64,000 bases of DNA, from assembly GCF_001423085.1 (NCBI RefSeq), contig NZ_LMNU01000023.1:100-64099 (forward strand), in the 5' to 3' direction. Positions 36,213 through 50,465 of this stretch are shown one piece after another (the stretch's first letter is position 1; each line of letters begins with the position of its first letter). The notes below the pieces were generated by a model. The model searched no databases. It was not told the DNA's origin and saw nothing but the letters and a program-made list of their open reading frames with translations. The stretch comes from Methylobacterium sp. Leaf125. Its GTDB lineage: Bacteria > Pseudomonadota > Alphaproteobacteria > Rhizobiales > Beijerinckiaceae. The translations under genes and the position numbers were made by a program.

Positions 36213-37081
36213 AGGATGCAGGACACGATGTTCGAGGAAGCGAAGCGTCTGATTGGCATCATCCACGCCGCGGATTTCCACACCACAGGGATGCGGGCAC
36301 GAGATACATGGACATCACGAACCACAACGTAGCGTGAACAAACGCAGAGATTCCGTTTCGGTGTGCGCTCACTTGCCTAGTCGGCAGACCGGCGCCTCAA
36401 CAAGAATAAGGGCTGTGCCAGAGCCGCCACATGGTGGCTCGCTCGTCTCGTCCATCATGGAACATGCGCGGGAAGCGTCTGTCATAATCACTTAAATTGG
36501 AAACCGCGACCAATCATGCGCCAACGAGCTGTATCAGCGAGGATAAAAGCTCGCTAACGAACCAAGCTACCTAGTGTTAAAGTTTTTAAATCGATAGAAA
36601 GCTATCGACATAACAATATTAATAAAATTCAAACCAATTATACAAATCGTTTTGGTCTAGATATATTGAATTATAAAAATTCGCTCTGACTAAGGGGAAA
36701 CAAGAACGAGCTTCGATTTCGCCCAGTCTCACAGTTATTTTTATTTCCGCCTAAGATTGAATTTTTTATAGATACGCGACTCAGGGTTGTTGACGGTTCC
36801 TAATGTTTGTAATCGGGAGTTTACGCGTTGAGAACACTTAGTGGCAATGATGGTACTACGTTGGGCTCCCGCAATCGTATCATATGACAAGTCCAGCGAT
36901 GCAGTGTATTTTATGCGCGGATGTCACTGGGTGAAATATTTCTGACAGCCTTCCCTTGTAATTGAAGTATCTTCGTAAGCTTGCCTAGTTGAAAACGGTG
37001 TCTCGAAAACAAGCTGTGCCGCCAGAATCCATCCCGTAGTCGGGATGCGTGATTAAGGTCGTCGAAGGAAGCCTGCACGTC
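36213..37081. other. AT-rich gene-free region, 869 bases
   Basis: Divergent gap between the GT4 gene and the HD-GYP gene. The stretch about 36500-36990 is strikingly AT-rich (runs such as taacaatattaataaaatt) in an otherwise GC-rich window. I see no supported ORF. It contains small hairpins: CGATAG-AAAG-CTATCG (36592-36607), and CATCCCG-TAGT-CGGGATG (37030-37047) just before the HD-GYP gene. It may be a silenced promoter region, an insertion scar or host a small RNA; no RNA family is recognised. Confidence 0.6.
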
Positions 37082-38149
37082 ATGGCGCAAGGAGCCATTT
37101 ACCTGCTCACTGATCGTCCAGATCGGAGCGCCGCGTTAGAAACGCTGATCAGAACGATCGGATCGTGCGAGGTCATTGCCGCCAGCGACGATCATCCGGT
37201 GAGCGTTCGTCCCATCGCGATCGTGTCCGATCTTACTCTAAGCCGACGCGAGTCAGTGAGCCGTCTTCGTAACTTTCTGCACGACGGCAAAGTGACCGAT
37301 CTGCCGGTCATCTGCCTCCTTCGATCGACGACAGACCATGACTTGCGTCAGGCCCGCAACCTCGGCGCAACGATCTGCTTTCCCGCCTATACCGCGCCGC
37401 ACCTCGTGGTGCAGGCGCTTCAGGCGGAGATCAAGCCAGAAGAACCGGATCTTGTTTCACAGCCTGTGCTTCAGAACGTAACGCGCGCCAAGGAAATTCT
37501 GAACGGCCTCTTCGACGGCGTCCGGGGAGGTGGCCCGATTTCGCTGGCACAGGTCGATGCCGGGCTCGATCCGATCCTCGCTGCCGTCAAAGAAGGCGGC
37601 CTGACACGTTGGCTTGAGACCGTTTGGACCCATGATGATGCAACGTATCAACACTGTCTGCTCGTTGCCGGCGTTGCGGCTCAGTTCGTGTTACATCTCG
37701 GCTTTCGCACCGACGATCGCGAACATTTCGTGCGTGCCGCCCTGCTGCACGATGTCGGCAAAGCGCAAATCCCGCTTGAGATCCTGAACAAACCCGGGCG
37801 TCTCGATGCCGACGAGTTGGTCGTCATGCGCCGCCATCCGGTGATCGGTTACGACATTCTACGTGAAAGCGGATGTGATGCGGCAACCCTTGGCGCGGTG
37901 CGCCATCACCACGAGATGCTGGATGGATCGGGTTATCCGGATGGCCTTGTAGGATCGGAGATCAGCGACACCGTTCGGTTGCTGACGATCTGCGACATCT
38001 ACGCGGCTCTCACAGAGCGCCGCTCTTACAAGAAGCCGATGCCACCGCGAGAAGCACTGGCGATTCTGTCAGGGATGACGGGGAAACTCGAAATGAGCCT
38101 CGTGCAGCATTTTGGAAATGCAATGCTGCAACCAGGCTCTCACTCCTGA
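37082..38149 (+). CDS. HD-GYP domain protein, putative c-di-GMP phosphodiesterase
   Basis: A 355-residue protein. The N-terminal ~120 residues resemble a degenerate receiver-like domain (VIAASDDHPV, LPVICLLRSTTDHDLRQARNLGAT). The C-terminal HD-GYP domain has His223-Asp224 in LLHDVGK, HHHEMLDGSGYPDG with GYP at 284-286, and the later DIYAALTERRSYK. These are intact, so hydrolysis of c-di-GMP is likely. ATG 37082 is preferred because GAAGGA precedes it; GTG 37049 would add 11 residues. It is expressed from the AT-rich region and converges with the DAHP synthase gene. Confidence 0.88.
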   Translation: MAQGAIYLLTDRPDRSAALETLIRTIGSCEVIAASDDHPVSVRPIAIVSDLTLSRRESVSRLRNFLHDGKVTDLPVICLLRSTTDHDLRQARNLGATICFPAYTAPHLVVQALQAEIKPEEPDLVSQPVLQNVTRAKEILNGLFDGVRGGGPISLAQVDAGLDPILAAVKEGGLTRWLETVWTHDDATYQHCLLVAGVAAQFVLHLGFRTDDREHFVRAALLHDVGKAQIPLEILNKPGRLDADELVVMRRHPVIGYDILRESGCDAATLGAVRHHHEMLDGSGYPDGLVGSEISDTVRLLTICDIYAALTERRSYKKPMPPREALAILSGMTGKLEMSLVQHFGNAMLQPGSHS

Positions 38150-38155
38150 GAACGA

Positions 38156-38190
38156 GACGTCGGAAGACCCTGAACAGCTCCTCCGACGTC
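38156..38190. terminator. Inverted repeat between convergent genes
   Basis: Arms GACGTCGGA (38156-38164) and TCCGACGTC (38182-38190) pair fully around 17 bases. It sits in the 58-base gap between the ends of the HD-GYP and DAHP synthase genes, where a two-way terminator is expected. There is no T-run, so the assignment is tentative. Confidence 0.45.
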
Positions 38191-38207
38191 GTCCGCTGAA
38201 CCGAGCG

Positions 38208-39590
38208 CTACTCGGCAGCGTCGAGGCGCGGGCGTTCGAACGCCGATCGCTCTCGCTTCACGAGTTCCGCTGTCAGGAATGCTACTTCCAGAGCCTGTTC
38301 AGCGTTCAAGCGTGGATCGCAGTAGGTGTGATAGCGATCGCGCAAATCTTCGGCCGTCAGCGCCCGCGCGCCTCCGGTGCACTCCGTCACGTCCTTGCCG
38401 GTCATCTCCAAGTGGATGCCGCCCGCGATGGTACCCTCAGCACGATGGACGCCGAAGAAGCCTTCGATCTCCTGCATTACACGCTCAAACGGACGCGTCT
38501 TGAAACCTCCAGCTGAGATCGTGTTGCCATGCATGGGATCACACACCCACACCACTTTGCGACCCTCACGCTCGACAGCCCGGATCAGGCCGGGGAGGTG
38601 GTCGCCTACCTTGTCTGCTCCGAAACGACAGATCAGCGTCAGGCGCCCCGCCTCGTTGGCCGGATTGAGCTGGTCCACAAGTTGGATCAGACCCTCGGCG
38701 GTCATCGACGGACCGCACTTGAGACCGATCGGATTCCTGATACCGCGCGCGTATTCGACATGCGCATGATCCGGCTGGCGGGTTCGATCACCGATCCAGA
38801 GCATATGGCCTGACGTAGCGTACCAGTCGCCGCTCGTTGAATCGACACGGGTGAGTGCCTCCTCGTAGCCCAGGAGTAGAGCTTCGTGGCTGGTGTAAAA
38901 ATCCGTGGTTCGAACCTCTTGGTGCGTCTCCGGATTGATGCCGATGGCCCGCATGAAATCGAGAGTCTCGGTCATCCGCTCGGCGCAGTCGGCGTATCGC
39001 GAGGATTGCGGTGAATCCTTCACGAAACCGAGCATCCACCGGTGCGAATTTTCCAAATTTGCGTACCCACCAGTTGCAAATGCACGCAATAGGTTGAGCG
39101 TTGCCGCCGACTGGCGGTACGCTTCGAGCTGACGACGCGGGTCGGGCACGCGCGCCTCCTCCGTGAAGGTCAAACCATTCACGATGTCCCCACGATAGCT
39201 TGGCAGGGTCACTCCGTTGATCGTCTCGTTTGGTGAAGACCGAGGCTTCGCGAATTGACCGGCGATCCGACCCACCTTCACCACAGGCGAACCGCCCGCG
39301 AAGGTAAGCACGAGAGCCATTTGCAGGAACACCCGGAAGAAGTCGCGAATGTTGTCGGCCGAATGCTCGTCGAAGCTCTCGGCGCAATCTCCTCCCTGCA
39401 GCAGGAACGCTTCGCCGGTCGAGACACGAGCGAGAGCCGACTTAAGCTTGCGCGCTTCGCCTGCAAAAACGAGGGGTGGAAAGCTTGCGAGCTGTGACTC
39501 AACCGATTCTAGCGCGGAAGCGTCCGGATAGGCCGGCACCTGCTGGATCGGCAGGTTCCGCCAGGTCTTCGGTGTCCAACGCTCAGCCAT
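38208..39590 (-). CDS. aroG: Class II 3-deoxy-7-phosphoheptulonate synthase
   Basis: Plant-type DAHP synthase of 460 residues. It condenses phosphoenolpyruvate and erythrose-4-phosphate, the first step of the shikimate pathway to aromatic amino acids. Recognisable segments are [62 protein letters not shown] and [21 protein letters not shown] 39590 follows GGAG by six bases; the upstream extension of the frame is unsupported. The leader contains a small hairpin (CTCCGC-ACG-GCGGAG at 39619-39633). It lies alone, with the sigma-like small gene 180 bases upstream on the same strand. Confidence 0.95.
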   Translation of the reverse strand: MAERWTPKTWRNLPIQQVPAYPDASALESVESQLASFPPLVFAGEARKLKSALARVSTGEAFLLQGGDCAESFDEHSADNIRDFFRVFLQMALVLTFAGGSPVVKVGRIAGQFAKPRSSPNETINGVTLPSYRGDIVNGLTFTEEARVPDPRRQLEAYRQSAATLNLLRAFATGGYANLENSHRWMLGFVKDSPQSSRYADCAERMTETLDFMRAIGINPETHQEVRTTDFYTSHEALLLGYEEALTRVDSTSGDWYATSGHMLWIGDRTRQPDHAHVEYARGIRNPIGLKCGPSMTAEGLIQLVDQLNPANEAGRLTLICRFGADKVGDHLPGLIRAVEREGRKVVWVCDPMHGNTISAGGFKTRPFERVMQEIEGFFGVHRAEGTIAGGIHLEMTGKDVTECTGGARALTAEDLRDRYHTYCDPRLNAEQALEVAFLTAELVKRERSAFERPRLDAAE

Positions 39591-39771
39591 AATCGTCTCC
39601 GTTCCGCCTTTCGGTCGGCTCCGCACGGCGGAGGGCCCCGCGGAGAAGCGCGGCTTATAGTGCGGTTCTTCGACAGAGGCGAGAGTTGACGAGCCGGGGC
39701 TGCTATTCGTGCCACGCGCGAGAGGCTGGAGTGGAAAGATCGCTTGTCGATCCCAGATAAGACTTGACTGC

Positions 39772-40077
39772 TCAGTCTCGACCAGGATCACCGTCTTCGA
39801 TAGCAATGCCGTGCTCCGACAGGATCCAAAAAATTGCTTCTAAATCCTCCGCACTGACATCTCGCGGCGGCAACGCCTCCTCCAAATCGTCATAGGTCAG
39901 ACGCCGTTGGCGCTGAGCCTGAGCCTTGGCCAGAAGCACATCGATTACGGCGCGCATGTCTTCCGGTAATCCGTCGTGACTCTGCCTTCGCTCGTTCGAG
40001 GCCGAGCGCAGAGCCTGGGAGAGCATCCGGTCAATAATGGCTTGGCGGCGGCCATGGGCGTCGTCGGAGCGTTCCAT
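39772..40077 (-). CDS. Stand-alone sigma-70 region 1.1-like protein
   Basis: A 101-residue soluble protein. Its C-terminal half ([20 protein letters not shown] then [17 protein letters not shown]) closely follows the pattern of region 1.1 of the housekeeping sigma factor RpoD (VTYDEIN-LP-DVVSPEQIE-ML-EMGI-V). In RpoD this domain occupies the DNA channel of the holoenzyme and blocks free sigma from DNA. Nothing of regions 2-4 follows. The N-terminal half is helical and Arg/Gln-rich. It lies 65 bases downstream of the Fdh4A-like gene on the same strand and is probably co-transcribed. By position it could be the partner called fdh4B in methylotrophs, which I cannot confirm. Activity unknown. Confidence 0.75.
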   Translation of the reverse strand: MERSDDAHGRRQAIIDRMLSQALRSASNERRQSHDGLPEDMRAVIDVLLAKAQAQRQRRLTYDDLEEALPPRDVSAEDLEAIFWILSEHGIAIEDGDPGRD

Positions 40078-40142
40078 CCTGTTGGTTATGGGTCCGCGGC
40101 GCCGGCCGTCGAGGGGACCAGCGCCGGAAAGTCGTCTTCGTG

Positions 40143-42458
40143 TCAGTCAGCGACGGCGATCGGCGTCCCCTTCCGGATCCGCACCGGGATCGCCTTGGCA
40201 GCCGGCGTCTTAGCCTGCTTGTCATAATGCCAGAGAGGGATGAGCGCGTTCAGCTCCGGATAGTAGCCGCCGACGTTACCCTCCGGGATGCTATACTTGA
40301 TGATCCGTAGACCGTTGACCTCGCGCAAGAACTCGTCATCGGCGTCGGCAGAAAGATCCACCATCTCGCCGTCAGCGAGACCAAGACGTTCCATGTCATT
40401 GCTGCTCATGAAGAGCACCATCCGCGTGCCCTTCACTCCACGGAAGCGGTCGTCGTAGCCGTAAATCGTCGTGTTGAACTGATCATTCGAGCGCAGGGTA
40501 ATCAAGTCGAGCACGTCGCGCCGGTTACTGCGCATGTCTGGGTCGGCTTCCAGACCGCCCGGAACAGTGAAATTGGCCTTACCGGTTTCGGTTTCCCATT
40601 TGCGGTCACGCGCCGCGAGGGGTTTGTGGAGGCCTCCCGGCTGAAACATCCGGCCGTTCAGGTCGTGGAAGACATCCGGGTAGGTAGCCTCGATTGCCGC
40701 CCGAACCCGAGCGTAATCACCGACCCAACCGTCCCAATCGACCTTCGGGTTCGACGGCAGCAACGCCTTCGCCAACTCGGCGACGATCCACGGCTCGGAA
40801 CGCACCTGATCGCTCACCGGCTTCGTCTGTCCGCGAGAGCCGTGAAAGCAGGAAGTCGAATCCTCCATCGAGACCGATTGGGGGCCGCTCGCCTGCATGT
40901 CGACCTCGATGCGGCCGAGGCAGGGCAAGATATAGGAGACGGCACCATGGACAAGATGCGAGCGATTCAGTTTGGTCGAAATTTGCACCGATAGGCGCAA
41001 CCCCCGCCAAGCTTCTTCCATCCGAACGGTGTCGGGCACGGCACGGACGAAGTTGCCGCCGAGACCGATGAAAGCCTTTACCTCGCCGGTGACGATGCCC
41101 TCGCAGGCCTCGACGGTATTGCGACCCTTCTCGCGCGGTGGCTCGAAGCCGTAGAGGTCTTTCAGTTTATCGAGGGGGGCCAGCTCAGGTTTTTCCGTAA
41201 TGCCAACTGTACGTTGTCCCTGGACGTTAGAATGACCACGGACTGGACAGAGCCCAGCTCCTGGCCGACCCACATTGCCGCGTAGAAGCATGAGATTCAC
41301 GAGCATCTGGACACCCTCGGTGCCACGTCGGTGCTGGGTCAGGCCCATGCCGTAGACCGCGATGACGGAACGGGCGCGCCCATAGACCGTAGCGGCAGCC
41401 TCCAGAGCCTCGCGTGTGAGCCCGGATCGTGTTACAATGTCTGTCCATGACTGGGAATCGCAGAACGCGACGAAATCGCGGAAGCCGTGGGTGTGTTCAG
41501 CGATAAAATCGACGTCAAGGATACGCGGGCGACCGACTTCCATCGCCTCTCGGTCAGCGGCGATCAGGACCTTGCACATGCCGGTGATCGCCGCGAGGTC
41601 TCCTCCGGCCTTCACCTGATGGTACTGGGTCGAGATCTCGGTCGAGCTGCGGGTCAGCATTTCGGTGGTCGATTGCGGGTTCGTGAACCGCTCCAGTCCG
41701 CGCTCCCGCAGCGGATTGAACGTGATGATCGGAACGCGCCGCTTCCGTGCCTCCTGGAGAGGGTGGAGCATACGTGGGGCATTCGAACCGACGTTCTGTC
41801 CAAAGAAGAGGATCAGGTCGGTGGACTCGAAATCCTCTAGGATGGTGGTGCCCACCGCCGACCCAATCGAGGATTTGAGGCCGACCGAGGTCGGCTCATG
41901 GCACATGTTCGAGGAGTCGGGCAGGTTGTTGGTGCCATGCATCCGCGCCATCAGCGCGTACATGTACGACGTCTCAAGCGAGGCACGGCCGGAAGTGTAG
42001 TAGATCACCGCATTCGGATCGAGGGCACGCAGCTCCCGCCCGATTTCCGCGAAAGCCTCTTCCCACGACACCGTTACGTAACGGTCACTGTCCGGGTCAT
42101 AGCGGAGGGGATGGGTCAGGCGTCCCTTCTCCTCAAGAGCGTAGTCCGTCCAGCTCAGGAGTTCCGTCACAGTGTAGCGCTGGAAGAAGTCGGGCCCAAC
42201 CCGCTTGGCAGTTTGCTCCCAAACCGTCGCCTTCGCCCCGTTCTCACAGTACTCAAACGTGTTGGGCTTGGCCGGCTTCGACCAAGCGCACGAAACGCAC
42301 ATGAAACCGTCGGATTTGTTCTGCTTCATCAGCAGGGCCGCGCCCGAGACGGGGATTTGTTCGCGCGTTAGAATCTCAGCGAGGGAGCCCGCAGAACCCC
42401 ACCCTCCCGCAGGGCCATCATAGGGTTCGATCTTGGGTTCGGCCATCGGTTCGGTCAT
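40143..42458 (-). CDS. FdhF/YdeP-type molybdopterin oxidoreductase (Fdh4A-like)
   Basis: A 771-residue enzyme of the DMSO-reductase superfamily, FdhF/YdeP branch. Near residue 55 it has the CVSCAWSKP Cys pair and CENG segment typical of this branch. The active-site region reads NMCHEPTSVGL, with a Cys that can bind Mo or W. Further cofactor segments are FFGQNVGSNAPR and GAGLCPVRGHSNVQGQRT. There is no Tat signal, so it is cytosolic. Its setting fits the fourth formate dehydrogenase of Methylobacterium (fdh4A), but the family contains enzymes of unproven function, so formate as substrate is an inference. The small sigma 1.1-like gene follows. Confidence 0.82.
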   Translation of the reverse strand: MTEPMAEPKIEPYDGPAGGWGSAGSLAEILTREQIPVSGAALLMKQNKSDGFMCVSCAWSKPAKPNTFEYCENGAKATVWEQTAKRVGPDFFQRYTVTELLSWTDYALEEKGRLTHPLRYDPDSDRYVTVSWEEAFAEIGRELRALDPNAVIYYTSGRASLETSYMYALMARMHGTNNLPDSSNMCHEPTSVGLKSSIGSAVGTTILEDFESTDLILFFGQNVGSNAPRMLHPLQEARKRRVPIITFNPLRERGLERFTNPQSTTEMLTRSSTEISTQYHQVKAGGDLAAITGMCKVLIAADREAMEVGRPRILDVDFIAEHTHGFRDFVAFCDSQSWTDIVTRSGLTREALEAAATVYGRARSVIAVYGMGLTQHRRGTEGVQMLVNLMLLRGNVGRPGAGLCPVRGHSNVQGQRTVGITEKPELAPLDKLKDLYGFEPPREKGRNTVEACEGIVTGEVKAFIGLGGNFVRAVPDTVRMEEAWRGLRLSVQISTKLNRSHLVHGAVSYILPCLGRIEVDMQASGPQSVSMEDSTSCFHGSRGQTKPVSDQVRSEPWIVAELAKALLPSNPKVDWDGWVGDYARVRAAIEATYPDVFHDLNGRMFQPGGLHKPLAARDRKWETETGKANFTVPGGLEADPDMRSNRRDVLDLITLRSNDQFNTTIYGYDDRFRGVKGTRMVLFMSSNDMERLGLADGEMVDLSADADDEFLREVNGLRIIKYSIPEGNVGGYYPELNALIPLWHYDKQAKTPAAKAIPVRIRKGTPIAVAD

Positions 42459-42516
42459 GCGCGTGTCCCGACATCTTAGGTGTCAGGACAGCAATGATGC
42501 GCAGACCCGGCGTGTT

Positions 42517-42548
42517 CCGGACTGCGACGGCGAGACGTCGCAATCCGG
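42517..42548. terminator. Imperfect hairpin between gltD and the Fdh4A-like gene
   Basis: The stem pairs CCGGA-c-TGCGACG with CGTCGCA-a-TCCGG around GCGAGA, with one mismatch. It lies just after the gltD stop and before the next gene start. No T-run follows on the minus strand, so it is only a candidate terminator. Confidence 0.4.
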
Positions 42549-42561
42549 TTCGACATCCCCC

Positions 42562-43992
42562 TCAGCGCGGCAGTATGCTCGCGCCCATCAGAGCTTCGTC
42601 GATCGAGCGCGCCGCTTGGCGGCCTTCGCGAATCGCCCATACCACAAGGGATTGTCCGCGCCGCATATCACCGGCTGCGTAGATTTTCTTGTTCGAAGTC
42701 CGGTAATCGAGTTCGTTCGCCGTGACGTTGCCGCGCTTGTCCATGACGACGCCGGACTCTTCCAAGAGGCCCTTGCGGACCGAGCCAGCGAAGCCGATTG
42801 CCAGGAACACGAGGTCGGCGGGCAACGTGAACTCACCGCCCGGGATAGGCTGACGCTTCTCGTCGACGCGGGTGCAGACTACGCCAGTGAGCTTGCCCTT
42901 CTTGCCCTCCAGGCGCAGCGTGGCCGCTTGGAACTCGCGCTCGGCGCCCTCGGCCTGACTGGAGGAGGTGCGCATCTTGGTCGGCCAGTATGGCCAGACC
43001 GATAGCTTGTCCTCGCGCTCCGGCGGGCGCGGCCGGATGTCGAGCTGTGTCACGGACAAAGCGCCCTGACGGAATGAGGTGCCAACGCAATCCGAAGCGG
43101 TGTCACCACCGCCGATAACGACGACGTTCTTCGCCGTGGCGAGGATAGGAGCCTCGCCGTTCCCCGGCATCGGCTCGGCACCGACGCGACGGTTGGACTG
43201 GACCAGGAACGGCATGGCGTAGTGCACGCCCTCCAGCTCCTGGCCCGGGAGCTGCGGATTCCGCGGGTCCTCCGCGCCGCCAGCGAAGAGCACCGCGTCG
43301 AACTCTGCGGTGAGTTCATCGAGCGGCTTAGTCACCCCGACATTCACGCCGTAGTGGAAGCGAACCCCCTCGCCTTCCATCTGTTTCACGCGCCGATCGA
43401 TATGGCGCTTCTCCATCTTGAAGTCGGGAATTCCATAGCGAAGCAGGCCGCCGGCCTTCGGCTCGCGCTCGAAGACGTGGACCTCGTGCCCGACACGGGC
43501 GAGTTGCTGCGCCGCCGCCAATCCCGCTGGTCCGGAACCAATCACTGCGACTTTCTTACCGGTCGTATGGTCGGCGGGCTCGGGCTTGACCCAGCCGTTA
43601 TTCCAGGCGCGGTCCGCGATCGCCTGCTCGATGGTCTTGATCGCCACCGGCTGGTTCTCAAGATTCAGCGTGCACGCCTCTTCACAGGGAGCCGGGCAGA
43701 TACGGCCGGTGAATTCCGGAAAATTGTTGGTGGAGTGAAGGTTGCGTGCCGCCTCCTCCCAGTCGGACTGATAAACGAGCTCGTTCCAGTCTGGGATCTG
43801 GTTATGCACCGGACAACCCGTTGGACCGTGGCAGAACGGGATACCGCAATCCATGCAGCGGGCCGCCTGCTTCTTGAGATCATGCTCGTCGAGAGGCAGT
43901 GTGAACTCGCGGAAGTGGCGAACGCGATCAGCGGCGAGCTGATACTTCTGCTCCTGCCGGTCGAATTCGAGGAAACCCGTGACCTTGCCCAT
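42562..43992 (-). CDS. gltD: Glutamate synthase small (beta) subunit
   Basis: NADPH-oxidising subunit of GOGAT, 476 residues. It passes electrons through FAD and iron-sulfur clusters to GltB, which makes glutamate from glutamine and 2-oxoglutarate. Two Cys clusters for 4Fe-4S centres are seen ([19 protein letters not shown] and [12 protein letters not shown]). The FAD site is [12 protein letters not shown] and the NADPH site [15 protein letters not shown] 43992 starts the family N-terminus ([16 protein letters not shown]); the frame is open further upstream but without resemblance. It lies 197 bases after gltB on the same strand, with a perfect palindrome in the gap. Confidence 0.95.
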   Translation of the reverse strand: MGKVTGFLEFDRQEQKYQLAADRVRHFREFTLPLDEHDLKKQAARCMDCGIPFCHGPTGCPVHNQIPDWNELVYQSDWEEAARNLHSTNNFPEFTGRICPAPCEEACTLNLENQPVAIKTIEQAIADRAWNNGWVKPEPADHTTGKKVAVIGSGPAGLAAAQQLARVGHEVHVFEREPKAGGLLRYGIPDFKMEKRHIDRRVKQMEGEGVRFHYGVNVGVTKPLDELTAEFDAVLFAGGAEDPRNPQLPGQELEGVHYAMPFLVQSNRRVGAEPMPGNGEAPILATAKNVVVIGGGDTASDCVGTSFRQGALSVTQLDIRPRPPEREDKLSVWPYWPTKMRTSSSQAEGAEREFQAATLRLEGKKGKLTGVVCTRVDEKRQPIPGGEFTLPADLVFLAIGFAGSVRKGLLEESGVVMDKRGNVTANELDYRTSNKKIYAAGDMRRGQSLVVWAIREGRQAARSIDEALMGASILPR

Positions 43993-44134
43993 CGTCTGAC
44001 CGTCTTTCGCGAGTCTGTCTGATCCGTCGCGCGGAAGGCGGCCCCTACGGCCTAATCCGCTCTCTCCCGGCAGATCGATCTTCGACCGACCTGCCTCATG
44101 CGTCAGCCATCTCTCGGTGCTGACCCATGCAACC

Positions 44135-44156
44135 CCCGGTTCATCGATGAACCGGG
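44135..44156. repeat. 22-bp perfect palindrome between gltB and gltD
   Basis: Arms CCCGGTTCATC and GATGAACCGGG meet with no gap, giving complete two-fold symmetry over 22 bases. As RNA it would form an 8-bp stem with a 6-base loop. It lies between the two glutamate synthase genes and could be a protein binding site for a gltD promoter or an RNA processing/termination element. Confidence 0.7.
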
Positions 44157-44189
44157 AGCCGCTTCGATAGAATATCAGTCGAGCCGCGC

Positions 44190-48905
<4,716 letters not shown>

Positions 48906-48944
48906 CTTTCGCCTCCGACCTGCCCGCAAGCGAGCATGTTTCAT

Positions 48945-49114
48945 GCCCAGAGCCTGAGAGGCGTCCGGGTTTTGTCTCTCGACAGCGTCGGCTCTGGGCG
49001 GGTTCTTCGGTCAGGAAGCGCCCGCAACTCGCGGGCTCGACGCCGGCTTGGTGTCAAGCCGTGCGGGCCCGGATCGCCATGATGGCGACCGGCTTCGAAT
49101 CTCGTTTGGTCGCC
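48945..49114 (-). promoter_or_regulatory. Highly structured leader region of gltB
   Basis: Within ~170 bases there are five inverted repeats. The largest pairs GCCCAGAGCC (48945-48954) with GGCTCTGGGC (48990-48999), and its 35-base interior contains a GAGAG/CTCTC inner stem. Others are GCCCGC-AACTC-GCGGGC (49020-49036), GGCTTG-GTGT-CAAGCC (49045-49060), TCGCCAT-G-ATGGCGA (49074-49088) and GGCGACC/GGTCGCC (49084-49114). The last two are mutually exclusive, as expected of a switch. The region lies 40 bases before the gltB start. No known riboswitch class is recognised. Confidence 0.55.
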
Positions 49115-49528
49115 GGCAACGTCACCTGAGCGAGATCCTCACAGCCATCCGGACAGGCACCCCGCCGGGAATGGGACAGCTCTACTGTCCTACCGATGAA
49201 AAGTGACAGATTTTAATCGGTCCAGCAAGGGTGTGCAGGTTAGCACGCTGCGGTTTTCGAGCGCATGGTTCCAGCAGACGGAAGGCCTCATTGCCGCAGG
49301 TCCCTGCAAGATTGGAACGACCGATGTCCGTCGGAGCGAAGCCCACGGTCGTCACCCCGCAATCTTGCCCCATTCCGGCTGTCTACACGGCGTGCCGAGC
49401 ACAAGCGGCGTGCGGGGATTGTCCCGAATCCCGGCGGACCTTGGAGCGGAGGACCTGCGCCAACAGCAGGCCTCCGCGCCGACATCACTCTGAATTTCAT
49501 CGCGATGGTCTCGTCTCGCAGGAAGCCC
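49115..49528. other. Gene-free stretch, 414 bases
   Basis: It lies between the gltB leader and the secreted PepSY-like gene, upstream of both. Open frames on both strands overlap one another and none shows a domain or a good ribosome-binding site. It probably contains the two divergent promoters; I see no repeat or RNA gene. Confidence 0.45.
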
Positions 49529-50431
49529 ATGCGTGCATCCTCCTCATTCCGCGGTCTGTCGGCGGGTCTCCTGACGCTTTGGGCTGCGAGCGTCGCTCAG
49601 GCGCAATACGCTTACGAGCCTGATCTCCTTCTCCCGCCCCGTGCTGTCGTGTGGCGGCTCAGTGACCGCGGATTCACGGACGTTACGCGTCCGCGCTTCG
49701 ATGGGCAGGCGTATGTTGTCGAGGCATCCAACCCGTATGGCGAACGCCTGCGCCTCTTCGTCGATGCGCGCGACGGCCGAATCGTCGGACGCCAGCGCCT
49801 CGACGCTGGGCTCGACGCGATCCCGCGCGTTGTGCGCCGTGAACCTGGCTATGGGTGGACGGAAGAGGACGAGGCTCCTCGTCGGCGAATTCGAGGAGCC
49901 GAGCGAATCATTCCTCCTGCGGACATCCCTTTCCCGCAGGATCAGGCTCGCCGGACGCGTCCTGAACCTATCGGGCGCCCGGATCTCGCGGCTCGATCGG
50001 TAACCGGATCACGGGCCGTTCCACAGGCAAGGCCTGAGCCTGGCGATCAGAATCCCATGGGCTTGAATCCCGATGCCCACGGGTCAGAGGCAAAGCCGAA
50101 GTCCGACATACGCCGGAAAACCGTTCACCTCGCCCCGGCGGGAAAGGCGGCTCCGCCGGCGGTCGCTCCCGGAGTGCAGAAGCTGTCCGATGTGCCCCCC
50201 ACTTCACCAAAGGCTGAGGCTGGTCCCTCTGGCATAACCGCAGCGGTTACTCCTCCGAAGACCGAGACACCAACCGCCGCCATGACGCCGGCGTCGGTGC
50301 AGCCGCCCCCGGCGGAGAAGCCGGTGGCGCAGGACTGGAAGGATGTGCCGGCCGATGCCAAGCGATCGGTTCGTGTGATCGGTGGAGCGACGATCGTGCC
50401 CGGCACCACGAAGGAGACCGAAAAGGACTGA
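49529..50431 (+). CDS. Secreted PepSY-like protein with Pro/Ala-rich tail
   Basis: A 300-residue protein with a clear signal peptide (SSFRGLSAGLLTLWAASVAQA). The folded part, about residues 40-85, resembles a PepSY-type unit (RGFTDVTRPRFDGQAYVVEA, RLRLFVDARDGRIVGRQRL). The rest is low-complexity and rich in Pro, Lys and Ala, as in periplasmic or wall-linked linkers. ATG 49529 has AGGA at a short spacing; earlier frame extensions lack support. It converges with fdsD. Its function is unknown and it need not be linked to formate metabolism. Confidence 0.7.
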   Translation: MRASSSFRGLSAGLLTLWAASVAQAQYAYEPDLLLPPRAVVWRLSDRGFTDVTRPRFDGQAYVVEASNPYGERLRLFVDARDGRIVGRQRLDAGLDAIPRVVRREPGYGWTEEDEAPRRRIRGAERIIPPADIPFPQDQARRTRPEPIGRPDLAARSVTGSRAVPQARPEPGDQNPMGLNPDAHGSEAKPKSDIRRKTVHLAPAGKAAPPAVAPGVQKLSDVPPTSPKAEAGPSGITAAVTPPKTETPTAAMTPASVQPPPAEKPVAQDWKDVPADAKRSVRVIGGATIVPGTTKETEKD

Positions 50432-50465
50432 AGTCCAGGTGCTCGCTTCCGGAATTGCGATCAGA

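Noticed and set aside
38880..38930. tRNA-like ggttcgaacc sequence
   Set aside because: It lies inside the DAHP synthase gene and no acceptor or anticodon stem can be drawn around it.
49182..49493. Overlapping short ORFs on both strands between gltB and the PepSY-like gene
   Set aside because: None has a domain, good start or coding bias, and they overlap one another.
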